Positions 25,706 to 38,183 of a DNA stretch of 64,000 nucleotides are shown here, piece after piece. The stretch spans positions 620,001 to 684,000 of the forward strand of contig MQVO02000017.1 in the NCBI GenBank assembly GCA_001986395.2, read 5' to 3'. The DNA comes from Irpex lacteus. Its lineage: Eukaryota > Basidiomycota > Agaricomycetes > Polyporales > Irpicaceae. How positions within the stretch are numbered: the stretch's first letter is position 1; every line of letters starts with the position of its first letter. The position numbers and the translations under genes were made by a program. The notes under the pieces are model-generated. The model searched no databases and was not told the origin of the DNA. It was given only the letters and a program-made list of their open reading frames with translations.

Positions 25706-28700
25706 CTAAGCAAAGCCTCCCGTAGACAAAGATGGGGGCAAAGCATTGGCATCTTTTCCACATGCCACGGTGATATCATTCGTAAGCTCGAGTTCGATCG
25801 TCGACCCCTGTTCGAATGCGTCCCACTCCACGAAACAGTTCGACTTCCAAGGCTTCTCGTCGACTGTCACGCTCTACATACGCCTTAGTTAGCCAAAGAC
25901 AGCCCACATGTAAAGTCGATCCATACCTTCATAAATACTGTTCCTCCAGTACCATTCTTCGGATTTCCCTTGAAGTTCTTGGCTCTGATTGTAGTCGTCT
26001 TGCCAAAGATCGGGTTCGAGAACGAAATTTCTGGGAAGAATGGAGAGGAAAGGAGGAGCTGACGTGTCCCCGGAACAGGGTAGAGGCCGGCGAGGTAGAA
26101 CGCGACATAGCTTCCCATAGCACCTAGAGAATTAGATTAGCGCCTCGCTCCATGCTAAAGAATCTTCAACCTCGCTCACCAGAATCTATGGTACAACTGG
26201 TTTAGCATGTGTGGGACTATCCATATAGGAGAACTCACCGTCGTTGCCAGGTAGGCCATTTACCGAGGTGTTATAAAACTCCGCAATGACTTGACGAGAC
26301 GTCTGCGTGCTCAACCCAGGGCGGTTTGCGTAATGGTACATGAACGGAATCTGCTGAGATGGCTCATCCGTGGAGTCGAAAAAGTTCTGATAGTCATATG
26401 AACGCCTTGGTGGACTCGATGTGTAAATTCCGTACCTGCTCAAATATGAAGTTCAATCTGTCGATGAATGCTTTATTGCCTCCTTGTAGTTGGATCAGTT
26501 TAGCGGTGTCTTGTGGAACAAACTAGGATGTGTCAGTATTATCGTGTGCAGTGGCCCGAGCTCTGAGCACGAACTTGAGAGTACTAATCGGGTTTCTACA
26601 TCAGATTGAGACTTTGAGATGTGAAATCATGTACGTACGACAATAGGGGAGCTTTCGTAGAACCCATCCGTATTGACTGCGTTTAGGAAGCAGAAAGACA
26701 TGAGGGGATCATTGACGCTGCAGTGCCTAGGATCCGTGAAATTGAAAGTCCCGTTCATAAAACGGGGCTACATTAAATCATACAACATTAATAATACCCC
26801 ACGATTGCGACGGACTACCGTAAACATACCTGCATCATACCCTTAATACTCGAGTTCCCGGGGACGGTGACATCAGGATTCCAATTGTTGATGAAATTCC
26901 CAGCACGTTTTGCGTACTATATCCACCGGTGGTCAGTGTCATGTTTACGTCGAGTGATGCAGGACATTGCTACCTTCGCAGCGTCATCAGTCTTGCCCAG
27001 AATCTTCGCGACTTGTGAGATCCCGAAGTCATCGAAAGCGTACTATCGTACCAATTAACATGTCAACCATTGAAACATTCGCGTTCACCTTACCTCCAGG
27101 GCACGTGAAACCTGCTTAGTATTGGTACCACTGGGTTCCCAGACGTCGGACGGGATAAATCCTGAATATCACGCTCAACGCTAAATTGAACAGTGGGCTA
27201 CAATCAGAAGACCTACCGAGTGTCTTCCAAGCGTTTGCCTGTCTACCCTGAAGATCCCAGTTCGGAGGCTGCAGCTCCGCGTCTGCCAGTAGAGCATTGT
27301 ATAGAGCGTCGGAAGATACATTGAGGGCAGAAAGCTGGGTGTGGAATCTGCATAATGTTCGTTAGCTATGGCACACATCGATATCAACTTGGTACACGGA
27401 CTTCACGAAAAATTCGGCCAGGATCGGATCACCGTCTAGTACTTGTCATCGGTCATTGTACTATGAAAATGGTACCATGAGACTTACTACTTCCGCCTTG
27501 AATGAATTGCTGGGTAGTAGCTCCACGGCATTCAGGGAGCCAGCCTACATAATTATTTCTCTTGTCCTCAGTATAATAAACCAATGGGGATGAACATACC
27601 TTCGTGTTGTTGGATATTGATCAATCCACGGACGATACGAGCAAAGTTCACCGGATCGTGTAGGGACATCAGAGGGTAAAGTGTACGGAAGGTATCCCAC
27701 TATGTACGCGCGAAGACCGTAAGTTTTAGGATCCTGGAAAAATGAGGACGATGCTTACATTGCAGTAGAAAGAATCATAGTAAGGCTCCGTAGAGTTCCA
27801 CTTCGGGTTCTCGTCAGTGTCTAAAACGTGTTAGTGGGACATGGCTAGTACGATGGCAAGGGAATTGCGTACAGTCCGCAGGAGAGATGTGTGTGCGGTA
27901 AACGGAGCTGTAAAATAGCTCCACAATATCCGGGTCTACATTGGTCGTCTTTACCTGTATGCGACCAAGGAGCTCGTTCCACTCGTCGAAGGCCGCCTTG
28001 CGGACGCCATCGAAGTCGAATGTGGGTATTTCAGACTCTGCGTTGGCACATGCTTGGTCTGATGAGACAAACGACACGCCAACTCGTACGAGAATTGAGG
28101 TGGGGCCTTGGGGTGATTTAGACCATCGTCTTTCATCATCAATGCCATCGGTACTCACTATCCTTTGCACGTGGGTTGAACGTCAAAAGCGCTCCCAACT
28201 GCTCGGTAAACCCTGAGTTATTCGTAAATCAGGACTACTTTGCTGATTGAGGATAATAAGCCGTAGAGGTACCGAAATATAGCTGTTGTAAATTTGTAGT
28301 TTGCTGTATGCCAGAGTTACCAAGCCAAGCTCCAGATTGTTTGGGTTCACCCTAATTAGAGTGTGAGTTCGAATTGATTGTGTTGCACCTGTCTTTGGAC
28401 CTACCAGCTCGAACCCGTCACCCTTGAAGTCCACGCACGTAAATGCACGGTATCGACCCGGGCCGAAGGATGAAGCAAAGGAAGCGCCACCTATTACATG
28501 AAGGTTGAACGTTGAATAGAGACAACTCGACTAGCGCAATAGTTCATACCCACCAGTGACACGAGCTGTAGTCCCATTGAGTAACATCACCGGATCTGTG
28601 CTACTCCTCTGTCCGTCGTTGGTGATATCGACGACGATCCTGGGGCTCACAGTCCCAGCAGGGAATGTGTAGCTGATCAATGTCAGTAGGGCAAACGTAA

Positions 28701-29675
28701 GGTCGTAGAAATTTGATCCTACCGATGCAATCCAGTCCTGCGAGTAGTGGTTAGCTCGACACGTATATTGTTGGACTGACAAAATATGATTGAGTTCTGA
28801 TCCTCAGATAACATTTATTTCGTCACGTACGAGGTTGCTGGCAAAGTAGCCGGGCTCCGCGAAGTCATCCGGAGAACCTTCGTTCGATAATTAGATCTGT
28901 GCGTCACCTCGCGTGCGTGTCTTACCATTGGTCAAGTTCTTCCTTGAAACTTTGCGATTGTCAATAGACGTAGGGCATTGTTCAAACTTGTCATCGGGTC
29001 CGCAGAAAGCGAACGGAAATATTTTGAACAAAGAGAGAGGGATGGACTAGAGTTTAAAGGAGCCAAATTGAACGTTTCGTTAAAGTCCGCGAAATGCAAG
29101 CTTACTCCTCCGGTACCTAAGGTACGTTCATGTGAGGCCAATATATTGTGGAAGGAGGGCTACCGGAACATACCATCATCGTGCAGTTGGGAGAAGCCTG
29201 TGACGTTAAATTGTGGATCTGCGTCGTATCCAGCATGCTAACAAATGATGAGCATGGTAGAATATTATCTTCTAAGACTACGCACGTTTCCGGGAGAATC
29301 TGTATCCATGCCTACTTTCGTCATTCCATGAGGGAGTGTAGCACCTACATCATATTCAGTGCGTTCAGTACGTTTTCAGGTTAGCATGATAAATCTTAGG
29401 AAAGACATACCAGGAAATACATGTCCGCCATTCGTCGTTCCAATGAAGAGATTCACAAGACTGGCAGGATTCTGGATGGTGGCGGCGGTACTCGTCGGAG
29501 CAGGGGCTAAGGATACAGCTGAGATACTTGATAGCGCAGATGTCGCTTGGCTTGCCTGAGAGGAGGAATCATCGACTATACTCGAAGCTTTGCTAGAAGA
29601 TGAAAATTGCTGAGCTGCTGCAAGTGTTGCCAGGTAAATCGCGCTGAACAGGCGTTCAGGTTTGAGCACGCGCAT
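25706..29675 (-). CDS. Secreted GH92 alpha-mannosidase (about 800 aa, many introns)
   Basis: The gene has about twenty short exons; the first is 29675-29411 and the stop is TAG at 25708-25706. GH92 enzymes are calcium-dependent exo-alpha-mannosidases that trim mannan and N-glycans outside the cell. Residues 1-21 are a signal peptide (LFSAIYLATLAAAQQ), followed by a Ser-rich linker of about 45 residues. The GH92 N-domain starts with NLVNLFIGTTNGGHVFPGA and continues with LPHGM, HAGYDADP and GFSQLHDDGTGG. The catalytic (alpha/alpha)6 domain shows YCNWDTFRTLYPLM, INIQQHEGWLPECRG, GDPILAEF and the C-terminal GAMGSYVAFYLAGLYPVPG and KSVTVDEKPW segments. No stop interrupts the joined exons I followed. 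Exact joins of the middle exons were not all resolved. Confidence 0.9.
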
Positions 29676-30424
29676 GATGACACGCTTCTTGAGTTCACCG
29701 AGTTGGGTTATCGATGTAGAGCGTCGACGAGATTATAAGCAACGGACAACCATGCTGCTGATTTCCTCATGCCTGGTTGTCTGTTGCTTCTAACCTCACT
29801 CTGATTCCGTTTTACTGGAGAAGCATAGCGAAGCACATGCCGCCTCGCCCAGCTGACTATAGTCACTGACAGCAGAGCATTGAAATGTATTATTTCAATG
29901 ATGACGGTGTGGCTGATCAAGATGAGACTGAGTGAATGAGGGATACTCAACCCCATGGCGGTAGAGAGGAGAGGTCGAAAAGGGCGGCATTTGCCAAATC
30001 AAGGGAGGCGCTCTACTATATTTGGTAAACGTCGGGATCAGTCCTCGTATCTCAGGATAAAGAGTTGCTCATATACAGCCTGCGCACTCTCACGTACGGG
30101 CAGCTTCGCCCAACGATCAAGTCAGTGTACGTCGACCAGAAGTTCGAAACGAAAGATGCAGGTCATGAGGAGAAGACATCGTGCTTCGGAAATTCGTCTC
30201 CGCACGTACATCACTCACTTGACCAGCACTGGAGCGATTACCTTGCCGTTTATCGAAGAAACCTACTGATCAGCTTGAATGCGCCGAATCATTGTCTTGC
30301 CAGCGCGTTGTGTACTTCATGAGAATATTATCCGAGCACGATCGGCGATGATGCCTGCCAACAGTGTATTTGAGCAAGTAATCCAGATTGTCCCGCCTAA
30401 AAGTCCAAGAAATCGTCTACACAT
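29676..30424. other. Intergenic between GH92 and GH5 genes
   Basis: Holds the GH92 promoter and the 3' flank of the GH5 gene, both on the minus strand. No gene or repeat recognised. Confidence 0.5.
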
Positions 30425-33400
30425 CTACAAAAACGCAGAGATCAAGTAGACGAGGATAGCAAGAAGCACAGCGCCGCCAGCGGCAATATGCCCACCAAAG
30501 TCGCTCCACAAATCGTTCACTTCAAACACTGCACGGAGCCGAGGAGACAGCACGACAGAAATGTCGTATACCTTTCCAGGCGTGTTGTCCGCGACCGTGA
30601 TGTACAGCGTCTGTTTTGATTCGTCGTAGAAGGACCTATCGCTCTTGCATAGTCCTTGGACGATCACCTTGCTTCCTTGGGCGATGAAGGAAGGGAGGAA
30701 TATCTCCGTCACAGAGGATGTCAGCGCGGGATGCCCTGCTCTTGGGGGTGTGGATGTGTCAGGGCCACCAGAAACATCTGGTTCTGTGGTATCTGAGTGG
30801 GGGATCATCCAGGAATAGCTGAAGTCACCAGTGTTGACTTCGTACTCGAACCGGAGCGGGATACCGGCGGTTTTGGCAGCGTATGGCCGGACAGCACTTC
30901 GCAAGATTCGTCCTCCGTTGTCTAAGGTCGGTGCCGTCTGGTTGTAGTATAGTAGAGACGGGATCAAAGCTCTCTTCCTGCTGAACCAGGAGAAGTTCTC
31001 TCCGTTCCAGTCGTCGCCTGCCTTGTCGTCGTTATCGGGGTTGTAATTCCACAAGCTGGTGGCGTTGTCAATAAAAGTACGTGGGGTAGATATGTGTTAC
31101 TCACGTAAAGCCGATGAGGGAGCGTTCCAAACCAGTTAGCATAGCGTCCATCATGCGAAGCTGCCACTTCCAATTGTCGGTCGCGAATGCTTCACCCTTA
31201 CTACAAAGACAGTTAATACAGGTCGTGCATGTTGTCAAAGTAGGAGGCGTACTTCATATCCATCGGTATACCACATTCACCAATAATCACTGGCTTCTCG
31301 CCGATAGCCTTGTAGGCCTCGTTTGCAATACGAGATATTTGCGTTGAGAAGTTTTCTCTGGCGCCTCGTTGACCCCAGTAGAACGCTTTCAGTGGGAACA
31401 TTCCCTACATTATACGTCAGCGTTAGTTGACACACTGTCAAACAAATCCGTGAAACTTACCCTTGAAAGGCCCTGCACGTTGACTGAGAAATCTCCAAAA
31501 CCCTTCTGGAAAAGTGCGTTGAGATCATACCTAGGGCGATAGGATTAGCCAGCACTCAAGAATAAGGTGATAGGAAAGACCCTCACCAGTGAGGTGCATA
31601 CACCATGTTACTCGGTTGATGTTTTGGCGTCCACGACGAAGGGCAGAACTGTGGACTATCGATGAGCCAGTCATAAGAAGTGACAACGCTTGAACATACC
31701 TCATTAGGAATAGCCTCTACAAAGACAAACTTCTCGGGAGGAGACACGCTTCTAATACGTTCGACCCATCGTTCCAGCAATGGGAAATAATGGTCCGTAT
31801 ACCAGTCTATCTGCACCAAATACGATGAGCACAGACACACATTGGCATATCCATTCATACACTTACTTTCTTATTCGTCATGGGGTCCTTGATGAAGTAA
31901 CTCTCACGCAGCACAACGCCCTCATTCTTGCTCTTATCCCATCCCCACACGCCATGCATCTCCCACAAACATTGGCCTTGCGTAGGTCCGTCAGGACGCC
32001 ATACCTTCTTGCCGGCGGGATTTAGCACTGTCTTTCCTGTGAGACGGGTAGGCATAGGGAAGGAGCGTGTCCAGACGCCGACTTCTGTCGGGTGACCAGC
32101 TCCGAGCATGAATGACTGGAATGGTGTGGCTATCGGGATGTTAGTAATTGTAAGAGAGGATGGTAACAGTGTTACTAACGAACTGCTCCCAGATGCAAAT
32201 CCGTGTTGTAGTCAAAGGAGTGCATCGACTGGAGGTCTATGTACCCTCTGTGGGGCTCATTCATGATCTACAATAATTAATGTCTCGGTGTGTGACATTA
32301 CATGATAATATGAGCCTACCTCAAAACCAATAACGCCTTCAAGGTCACCGAGGGTTTTGGTAACCAGCTCCCACATGTCGAGGAACGCAGTCTGTAAGAA
32401 TGTCTGTATAGAGACATCCTCTCCTTTGGCGTTCTTAACCTTCAACTTCGGAGTGAACGTGTCGCCAGCCCAGAAACAAGTTCTGGAGAAGACAGCCTGA
32501 GTTATTATGGAGCGAAGCAAGCCAGCAACGTACTTACGCCATCGTTGCAGCAGCAAGCTTTTGGTACCCACACGGCCATAATCCCCTCTCCTCTTCAACA
32601 TGTCCTCCCCCTTTGACACCCTTTAGCCACGCAGCACCTGTTTCTTCAAGAGCATCCAAATCAAAACCGACTGTAGTTAACGTCCATGCTGGAGCTCCCG
32701 AGCCACCGGAGTAACGGGACCATACGTCTTGGTGACAGCAGACGAACGCGACCATGCCGTATTTGGGGAGAAGGGAAAGAAGTTGGCGGACATATTCAAG
32801 ATACTCTGTGTCGTAGATGCCTCTATGTTGCGCGTGAGTATAGTGGAGTGTCATAGATAAGATACCACTCACGGTCCTGCATGCTCAACCGCCTCCCATG
32901 TTATCAGAAAGCGAACTGTGCAACACCTCTGAGTTTATGACGTGACAAATAATACAGGCATAACGTACGTACTAAACGTGAAGCCCCATCGTCTCAGTCG
33001 CGAGAAATGCTCGTGTGCTTGGTCTAGGGGAAACGGTCGCCCGACAAAGGTGGCAGCTTCTGGGTTCGCGGGAAAGGTGGCATGGTCATCGTTCGTGGGT
33101 CTGAAAATATATTCCAGGTTATGGAATGCATACAATAATGGCCATAGAGTACGCACAGCTTGCAGTTTCCCGCCAAGTTCACGCCTCGCAAGTTACACAC
33201 CCTACCAGACGCATCTACGAAATGACGGCCGTGAATACGTATTTTGCCTCCTGTGCCATGCGAAGACCAGTCGTGAGCAAAAGGATGGTCATCGTCCGTT
33301 TCCTGGATAATGCATGGCCGCTACAGCTCAATATATATACTTTAATTCACCAGAGTACTTAGTGCTCACCTGAATTCGCTGTCCTGAAACATTAGACTGT

Positions 33401-33465
33401 TCAGAAGACTGCTCGCCGTCGTTCACAAGAATAAAGGACGCCTCCGACGTCGTTGGGGAAACCAT
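30425..33465 (-). CDS. Membrane-anchored GH5 glycosylceramidase / sterylglucosidase type enzyme
   Basis: The first exon is 33465-33370 from ATG (a GTG-initiated extension to 33522 is not justified) and the stop is TAG at 30427-30425; about ten introns lie between, for roughly 750-780 residues. The family (fungal EGCrP1/EGCrP2) removes glucose from glucosylceramide or ergosteryl glucoside in the cell. Landmarks: GKIRIHGRHFVDASGR then NLRGVNLAGNCKLPT, the entry strand of the TIM barrel; WEAVEHAGPGIYD; acid/base glutamate in IMNEPHRGYIDLQS near 32260; nucleophile glutamate in VIIGECGIPMDM near 31275; LWNYNPDNDD. A beta-rich C-terminal domain is followed by a terminal hydrophobic helix (AAGGAVLLAILVYLISAFL). 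All catalytic residues are present. It is divergent from the AAA ATPase gene with 247 bp between start codons. Confidence 0.9.
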
Positions 33466-33712
33466 GTGACAGTTTTCGCCACAGAGCACGACGAAGTACA
33501 CGTTCTCGAGGTTGGTTGTCACGACTGAAGAGGACCGTGTGAGTCGCAGGGCGGTGAGTCCAAATATGGGAGGCGCTGATCCAAATCAGGAAGGTGCGCT
33601 AACGCGTGACAAACACGCCTCGCGATCGACGGCCACGCGTCGTATTATTGTCCGCTTAAATACGCGGCGGCGTCGTATCTGGAACCCAAGTACAGCTTAA
33701 ACCACGACCATC
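33466..33712. promoter_or_regulatory. Shared divergent promoter, GH5 gene / AAA ATPase gene
   Basis: Only 247 bp separate the two start codons, so both promoters must overlap here. The interval contains several CG-rich short strings (e.g. ACGCGTGAC, CCACGCGTCG) but no obvious TATA box on either strand. Confidence 0.5.
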
Positions 33713-36580
33713 ATGTCTGAAGACCAGTTGGCAAATGCTAACAGACTCACCGCGTTGCAGCAACGAAACCGCGAGATGCAGCGAGCTCTGCGCGCCGCCG
33801 CTAGCTCAAACAGTAGGTTTCAATTGTTGGTGCCACAGCTGAAATGCAGCTAATTTACCTTACAGATTCCAACTTAACTCTCGGGCAGATTGCAAGCTCT
33901 TTCAGTGCTTTAAACGGCTCCCCCCAGTATGTACTGCCTGCTACCGGAGAGGCTACAGACGAAGATCCTCGGGCTACGCTAGCTCATGCAGCTCAGGAAT
34001 TGGAAGCCGAGGAGGAGCTGCCTACCGGTGACCCGGGCACGGTCCTCGAGGTGAAGCATCTCGACGAAGTGCTTGACCTTACCACTGGCAAATGGAACGT
34101 GAAGCCTACGCCAGTGGGCCAAGCTGTACAGTCGACAAAGAAGGGGGGCAAGTATGACTGCTTTGTATTCACTGTCATCCGTCGCTTCACCCCCACGGCT
34201 GCCGTTGGGCGACCTGGACAGGTGCAGTCGTACAGTGTGACAAAGCTCATAGAGATCCATAGCGCTGAGCTGCGTAGAATTGGCAATGAAGCTATCGGTC
34301 CCATTCAGAGCGGTGTCTCTTGGCATGCAAAGCCACTCAGGGTTCGTAATAACAGATACAAGAGTATACAGGAACTGACATCATGATTAGGTTACGCCCC
34401 AAACTCTGCTCAGCTGGTTGCCAGAGCTAACAGCTCACCTCTCTACGCTCGAGGAATCCTCGACCGCGTTCGCTCACCTCTCATACCTTCTCAACCACCT
34501 CAAGTCTGAGTATGGTGAGACACTGGACAGCCTCGACGCTCTTCTCGAGCACGCGGAGATAACGTTCGACCTTCTCTGGGCACTCTATGTCCCGAAGAAG
34601 ACAATCCTCCACATTCCTTGTCCTCTCACACAAGAGCCTCGCGCCGTCCGCCTTCTCTACGCCGAAAAGTGCCAGAAGCAAGACCTGCAAGGCGGCGCGC
34701 TCGCATTCGACATCTCTGGCATCTCCGCAGGTTTCGAGTCTTCCGGCTCGACTGCGGACAATTCGAAGTATATTTGGCGCCTCTTTGTCGAGTACCTCGA
34801 AGCAGATGTCAGCCCTGCGGGCACCCGCTTTGGCTTGGCCAAGCTTGGGAACGTGATTGACATACCTGGATTCTCTGGCACGAAGGATATCGCGAGTCTT
34901 GGGGCTTATCCTATCAAGTACTATGCTGGGCCTGGAGGACTTGATGGTCTGAAGGAGCGTTTGATCGAGAGAGGCAAAACGTGGTCTAAGTATGCTGGTG
35001 GCGTGAGCCATCTGGCGTATAACGGAATTGCCCACATGTGGGTCAAGAACACAATGGGCTACGATGCTGCCAGGTATAATGTGAGCGATTTGTACATCTC
35101 ATTTGTGGCCAGTAACGTAATAACGTATATTTCTAGGTGGATTCCAGAGTTATAGTCGACAGAAGTACGTTACCTGGGACAGTTGATGTGTAAGAAAGCT
35201 GACAATCGTGACAGAGGCCTTCTCCGAGAACATGCCCAACTACGACAAGATGAGCTATGCGTCGAAGACCCTCAAGGGCGTCGACATAGACAGGTTCGCC
35301 TTGCGCGCCCACAGCGGCACAGTCGTGACAGACAACCCGCTTGGAAAGGTCGAAGAGCTCACGTCTGATGACCTCCTGCTTGCGCCGCCGACGGTGTACG
35401 GATTCAGCTTATCAGATAAACAATGGCGTGAGTTATAATTCACTCACCATGCACGATATAGTCCTCACTTATACGTCCTCTGCTAGTGGAGTTCTCCGTT
35501 GATCTTATTGAGGAGTTCGAGTGGAACGAAGAAGCGTATCAGAACCTTGTTATACCTCCAAATCATAAAGCCGTGTTGACGACGCTGGTAGAGGCTCACA
35601 GCACGGGTCCAGCATCGAAGATTGACGATTTTGTCAAAGGCAAGGGGATGGGTCTCGTTATCAACCTCTATGGAAATCCTGGTACCGGTATGTGTGGTAA
35701 CTCTTTTTTTGGGAGCACAGACAGTAACGTCCCTTTGAACTTGAATCATAGGCAAAAGTTTAACCGCTGAAGCTATGAGCGAATGTACGTACTCTTACAC
35801 TTGTTATGTCTTTTGCTTTCCACTCATGGTCGAACCTCATCCCAGATTTGCGCAGTAAATAGTCTCTCGAGCACTGCTATTGGGTTCTTTACCTGACATG
35901 CCTCATCTTTTTAGAGCCCTTGTACATCGTCGGAGCTGCGGACCTTGGTACCAGCGCTGCAAAGATTGACACAAACCTTGCGACCATCCTCAAGGTCTCC
36001 GCGGCCTGGGGTGCAGTCGTCCTTATTGATGAGGCCGACGTTTTCCTCGAAGAGCGTGCGTTGCATCATATTGAGCGTAACGCCATGGTTGCGGTCTTCC
36101 TTAGACATCTCGAGTAAGCGGACTGTAGTGACCACGATCCAACGTGCTCTAATATCTCGAGCTTCTTAGGTACTTCCGCGGAATCCTCTTTCTTACCACT
36201 AACCGTGTTCGCGTCTTCGACGAAGCGTTCCAATCCCGCATTCACCTCTCCTTACGCTACCAAGACCTCAACGCTGACTCTAGACGCAAAATCTGGCTCG
36301 CGTTCCTACGTAAAGTCCACGGAGACATTCCCGATGGCGGACTGTCTAAGGAAGAGCTTAGGCAACTCGGCGAGAAGAAGATTAACGGACGTCAGATTAA
36401 GAACGTTGTGAAGACTGCGACCGCGTTGGCTTCAGGACGTCAAGAATCTTTGGGCTATCGTCATTTGGAGCAGGTTTTGGATATGATGGACGAGTTCGAT
36501 GCCAGGTAAGTCGCGTCCTCTCCAGTTCAGTTTTGAGTGAGCGGCTAACAGAACGCAACAGTCAAACGATGTACAACTGA
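33713..36580 (+). CDS. AAA+ ATPase with fungal N-terminal domain (767 aa)
   Basis: Eleven predicted exons: 33713-33812, 33866-34341, 34391-35080, 35137-35164, 35215-35427, 35487-35687, 35752-35784, 35846-35854, 35915-36113, 36170-36505 and 36562-36580; 767 residues. The N-terminus has a short coiled-coil (LQQRNREMQRALRAAA). A large middle region (ITFDLLWALYVPKKTI, then TRFGLAKLGNVIDIPGFSG) resembles the DUF7025-type domain of fungal AAA proteins. The C-terminal ATPase shows Walker A GNPGTGKSLTAEA (interrupted by an intron after GTG), YIVGAADLG, Walker B VVLIDEADVFLEER, sensor LTTNRVRVFDEAFQSRIH and a lid helix. Exon 8 is only nine nucleotides. The substrate is unknown. All motifs needed for ATP hydrolysis are intact. 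Confidence 0.9.
35846..35854 (+). other. 9-nt microexon in the AAA ATPase gene
   Basis: ATTTGCGCA between acceptor CCCAG and donor GTAAAT. Phase 1 on both sides gives Y-L-R/K and joins MSE to KPLYIV, the segment after Walker A that is nearly invariant in this ATPase type. Skipping it would keep the frame and delete three residues. Confidence 0.6.
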
Positions 36581-37500
36581 GCGCGAATTTCGCTGTATTT
36601 GGATCTTGTATGTAACGTAGATGTATCGAAGAAGATATAGGACTAGGTTTTTTGGAACATGACTCGTTTGCAGTCCGAAGGATGAGTGCGAAGCGGGCAC
36701 CGACGGGCTTGCCGAACTCCTTTTCTGCTTTCTGGGTGAAGCAATATAGCTAGAGGCAGTCACCGTTACGGTCACCTGTTCTCCACACCAGCTGGTATAA
36801 AGGGCCTTCATTGCCCAGAGTGCATAATTCCGTGTGCTGACAATGTTCACCGAAGACAGGACTTACAAGCGAGCCTCATTTCATCATCCAGGATAGCCAA
36901 CCAGGTTTCGAGAACCAAGTCTTTGACTCCGCGTCGGTGTTTGTCAGGTACATGGTGAGGGACTATGACATAGCGAGCAGGCACATATAGCGTGACATAG
37001 ACTGTGACAGAGAAGAGACATAGACTACCTAAAAGGGATGTCTATGAGCCGTAGACAGTCTCCGTAGACAGTCTACGACCGGAGACTATCGAGATTCGGA
37101 ACTTTCAGAACCTGTCGGCCATCACCGAGCGTCTGATAACAGTGTCCCGAAAATATCGGAGAAGAAAATGTAACCCATTACCATCGCTCAGCTCACGGAC
37201 TTTTCGCCGCACTCCAAAGGTCTACTAACTTTTGCCTTCTGTCATAGGCTCAAACATCTAACGATGCATTTCTAGAAATACAGACATATATTACTACACG
37301 GCCTACTAGAATACAGCGGCGTGCTCTGAAGACTGCTTATACTAGCAACTTCAAATCGACGGAGGCTAGCCATAGAGACGGCCAAATCATACCCCTACAG
37401 TGGTAGCGGAAATAGATATGTGACTGGAAGGCCCTGAAGGGCATCACAGAATAAGCATAGAGATAATCATGGTCTGCTCCATAACCCGGCCCTCACCCAT
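36581..37500. other. Intergenic with short direct and inverted repeats
   Basis: No gene. At 37050-37077 CGTAGACAGTCT occurs twice (37050-37061, 37063-37074) and CGTAGAC-A-GTCTACG forms an inverted repeat (37063-37077). Nearby GACATAG recurs several times (36966-37025). Confidence 0.4.
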
Positions 37501-38183
37501 TTATGTCTTCCTCTCCGACCGCCAAAGCTCGTACTCCTCTTGGTTCTTCTTCGCCGCATCGTACACTGCTCCCCAGTCCTTGCACTCGTATACGTGATCA
37601 AAGTCGACTGGGTCCTTGTGGTTAGGGTGGGCGTATGGCTCGAGGTACGTATCTCCGTGACATTGAATCATCTGCTTGACATAGTTGAGACAGTGCCTGG
37701 TCATCTCGGAGGGCCCCGAGGGATCCTTCCATCCATCGACCAATTCCTCGCGCAAGAGCGCCAGGCACTTGAGTTGGTGGAACATCGAGACCGTGAAGGG
37801 TTGCTTGTGCTCGCCGAGGTGGACGATGCCGTCACCAGGCACGACGGACTCCCATTCCTTAATACCGACTGGTGTGTCGATGTGATAGCGAACGGTGTGG
37901 CTGTTGGCAAGCAATACAGGTTTGCGCTCTATTGGCCAGCTATCGGGGAAGTCTGACCCGACATAAGCTAGTGATATGACGTGCCCAGGTGAGTTGTAAC
38001 GCCCTTTGTACCGCGATAAGGGATAGTGAGCTCACTGTAGTCTCTAGCCGTTTGTGTCGTAGTCAGCCTACGCAGCCATAGCGTGCCACCGAGCTTGAGG
38101 AGGAGACTAACGAAGAAGAAAGCAGAGGCGAAAGTGGTCAACGACCAGGGCTGCCTGCCCCGCAATACCGAGTCCGGACGCAT
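37501..38183 (-). CDS. UstYa/DUF3328 family membrane protein 1 (204 aa)
   Basis: Exons (minus) 38183-38036 and 37967-37501, 204 residues. One transmembrane helix near residues 15-33 (FASAFFFVSLLLKLG) is followed by a lumenal domain. The spliced junction gives DYTYVGSDFP, a typical DUF3328 entry motif. In the family two HxxHC-type motifs are conserved and proposed to act in oxidative modification of peptides and other metabolites. Here the second is HCLNYVKQMIQCHGD, but the first reads HQLKC, with lysine in place of the second histidine. The C-terminus continues with YECKDWGAVYDAAKK. The intron has the same position and phase as in the second UstYa-like gene at 42781. Activity may be altered by the lysine; this is an inference. 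Confidence 0.85.

Noticed and set aside
33466..33522. N-terminal extension of the GH5 protein
   Set aside because: It would need a GTG start; the ATG at 33465 is in frame and suits the family.
34481..35035. 184-codon minus-strand frame inside the AAA ATPase gene
   Set aside because: Shadow of the large third exon, which has clear protein homology on the plus strand.
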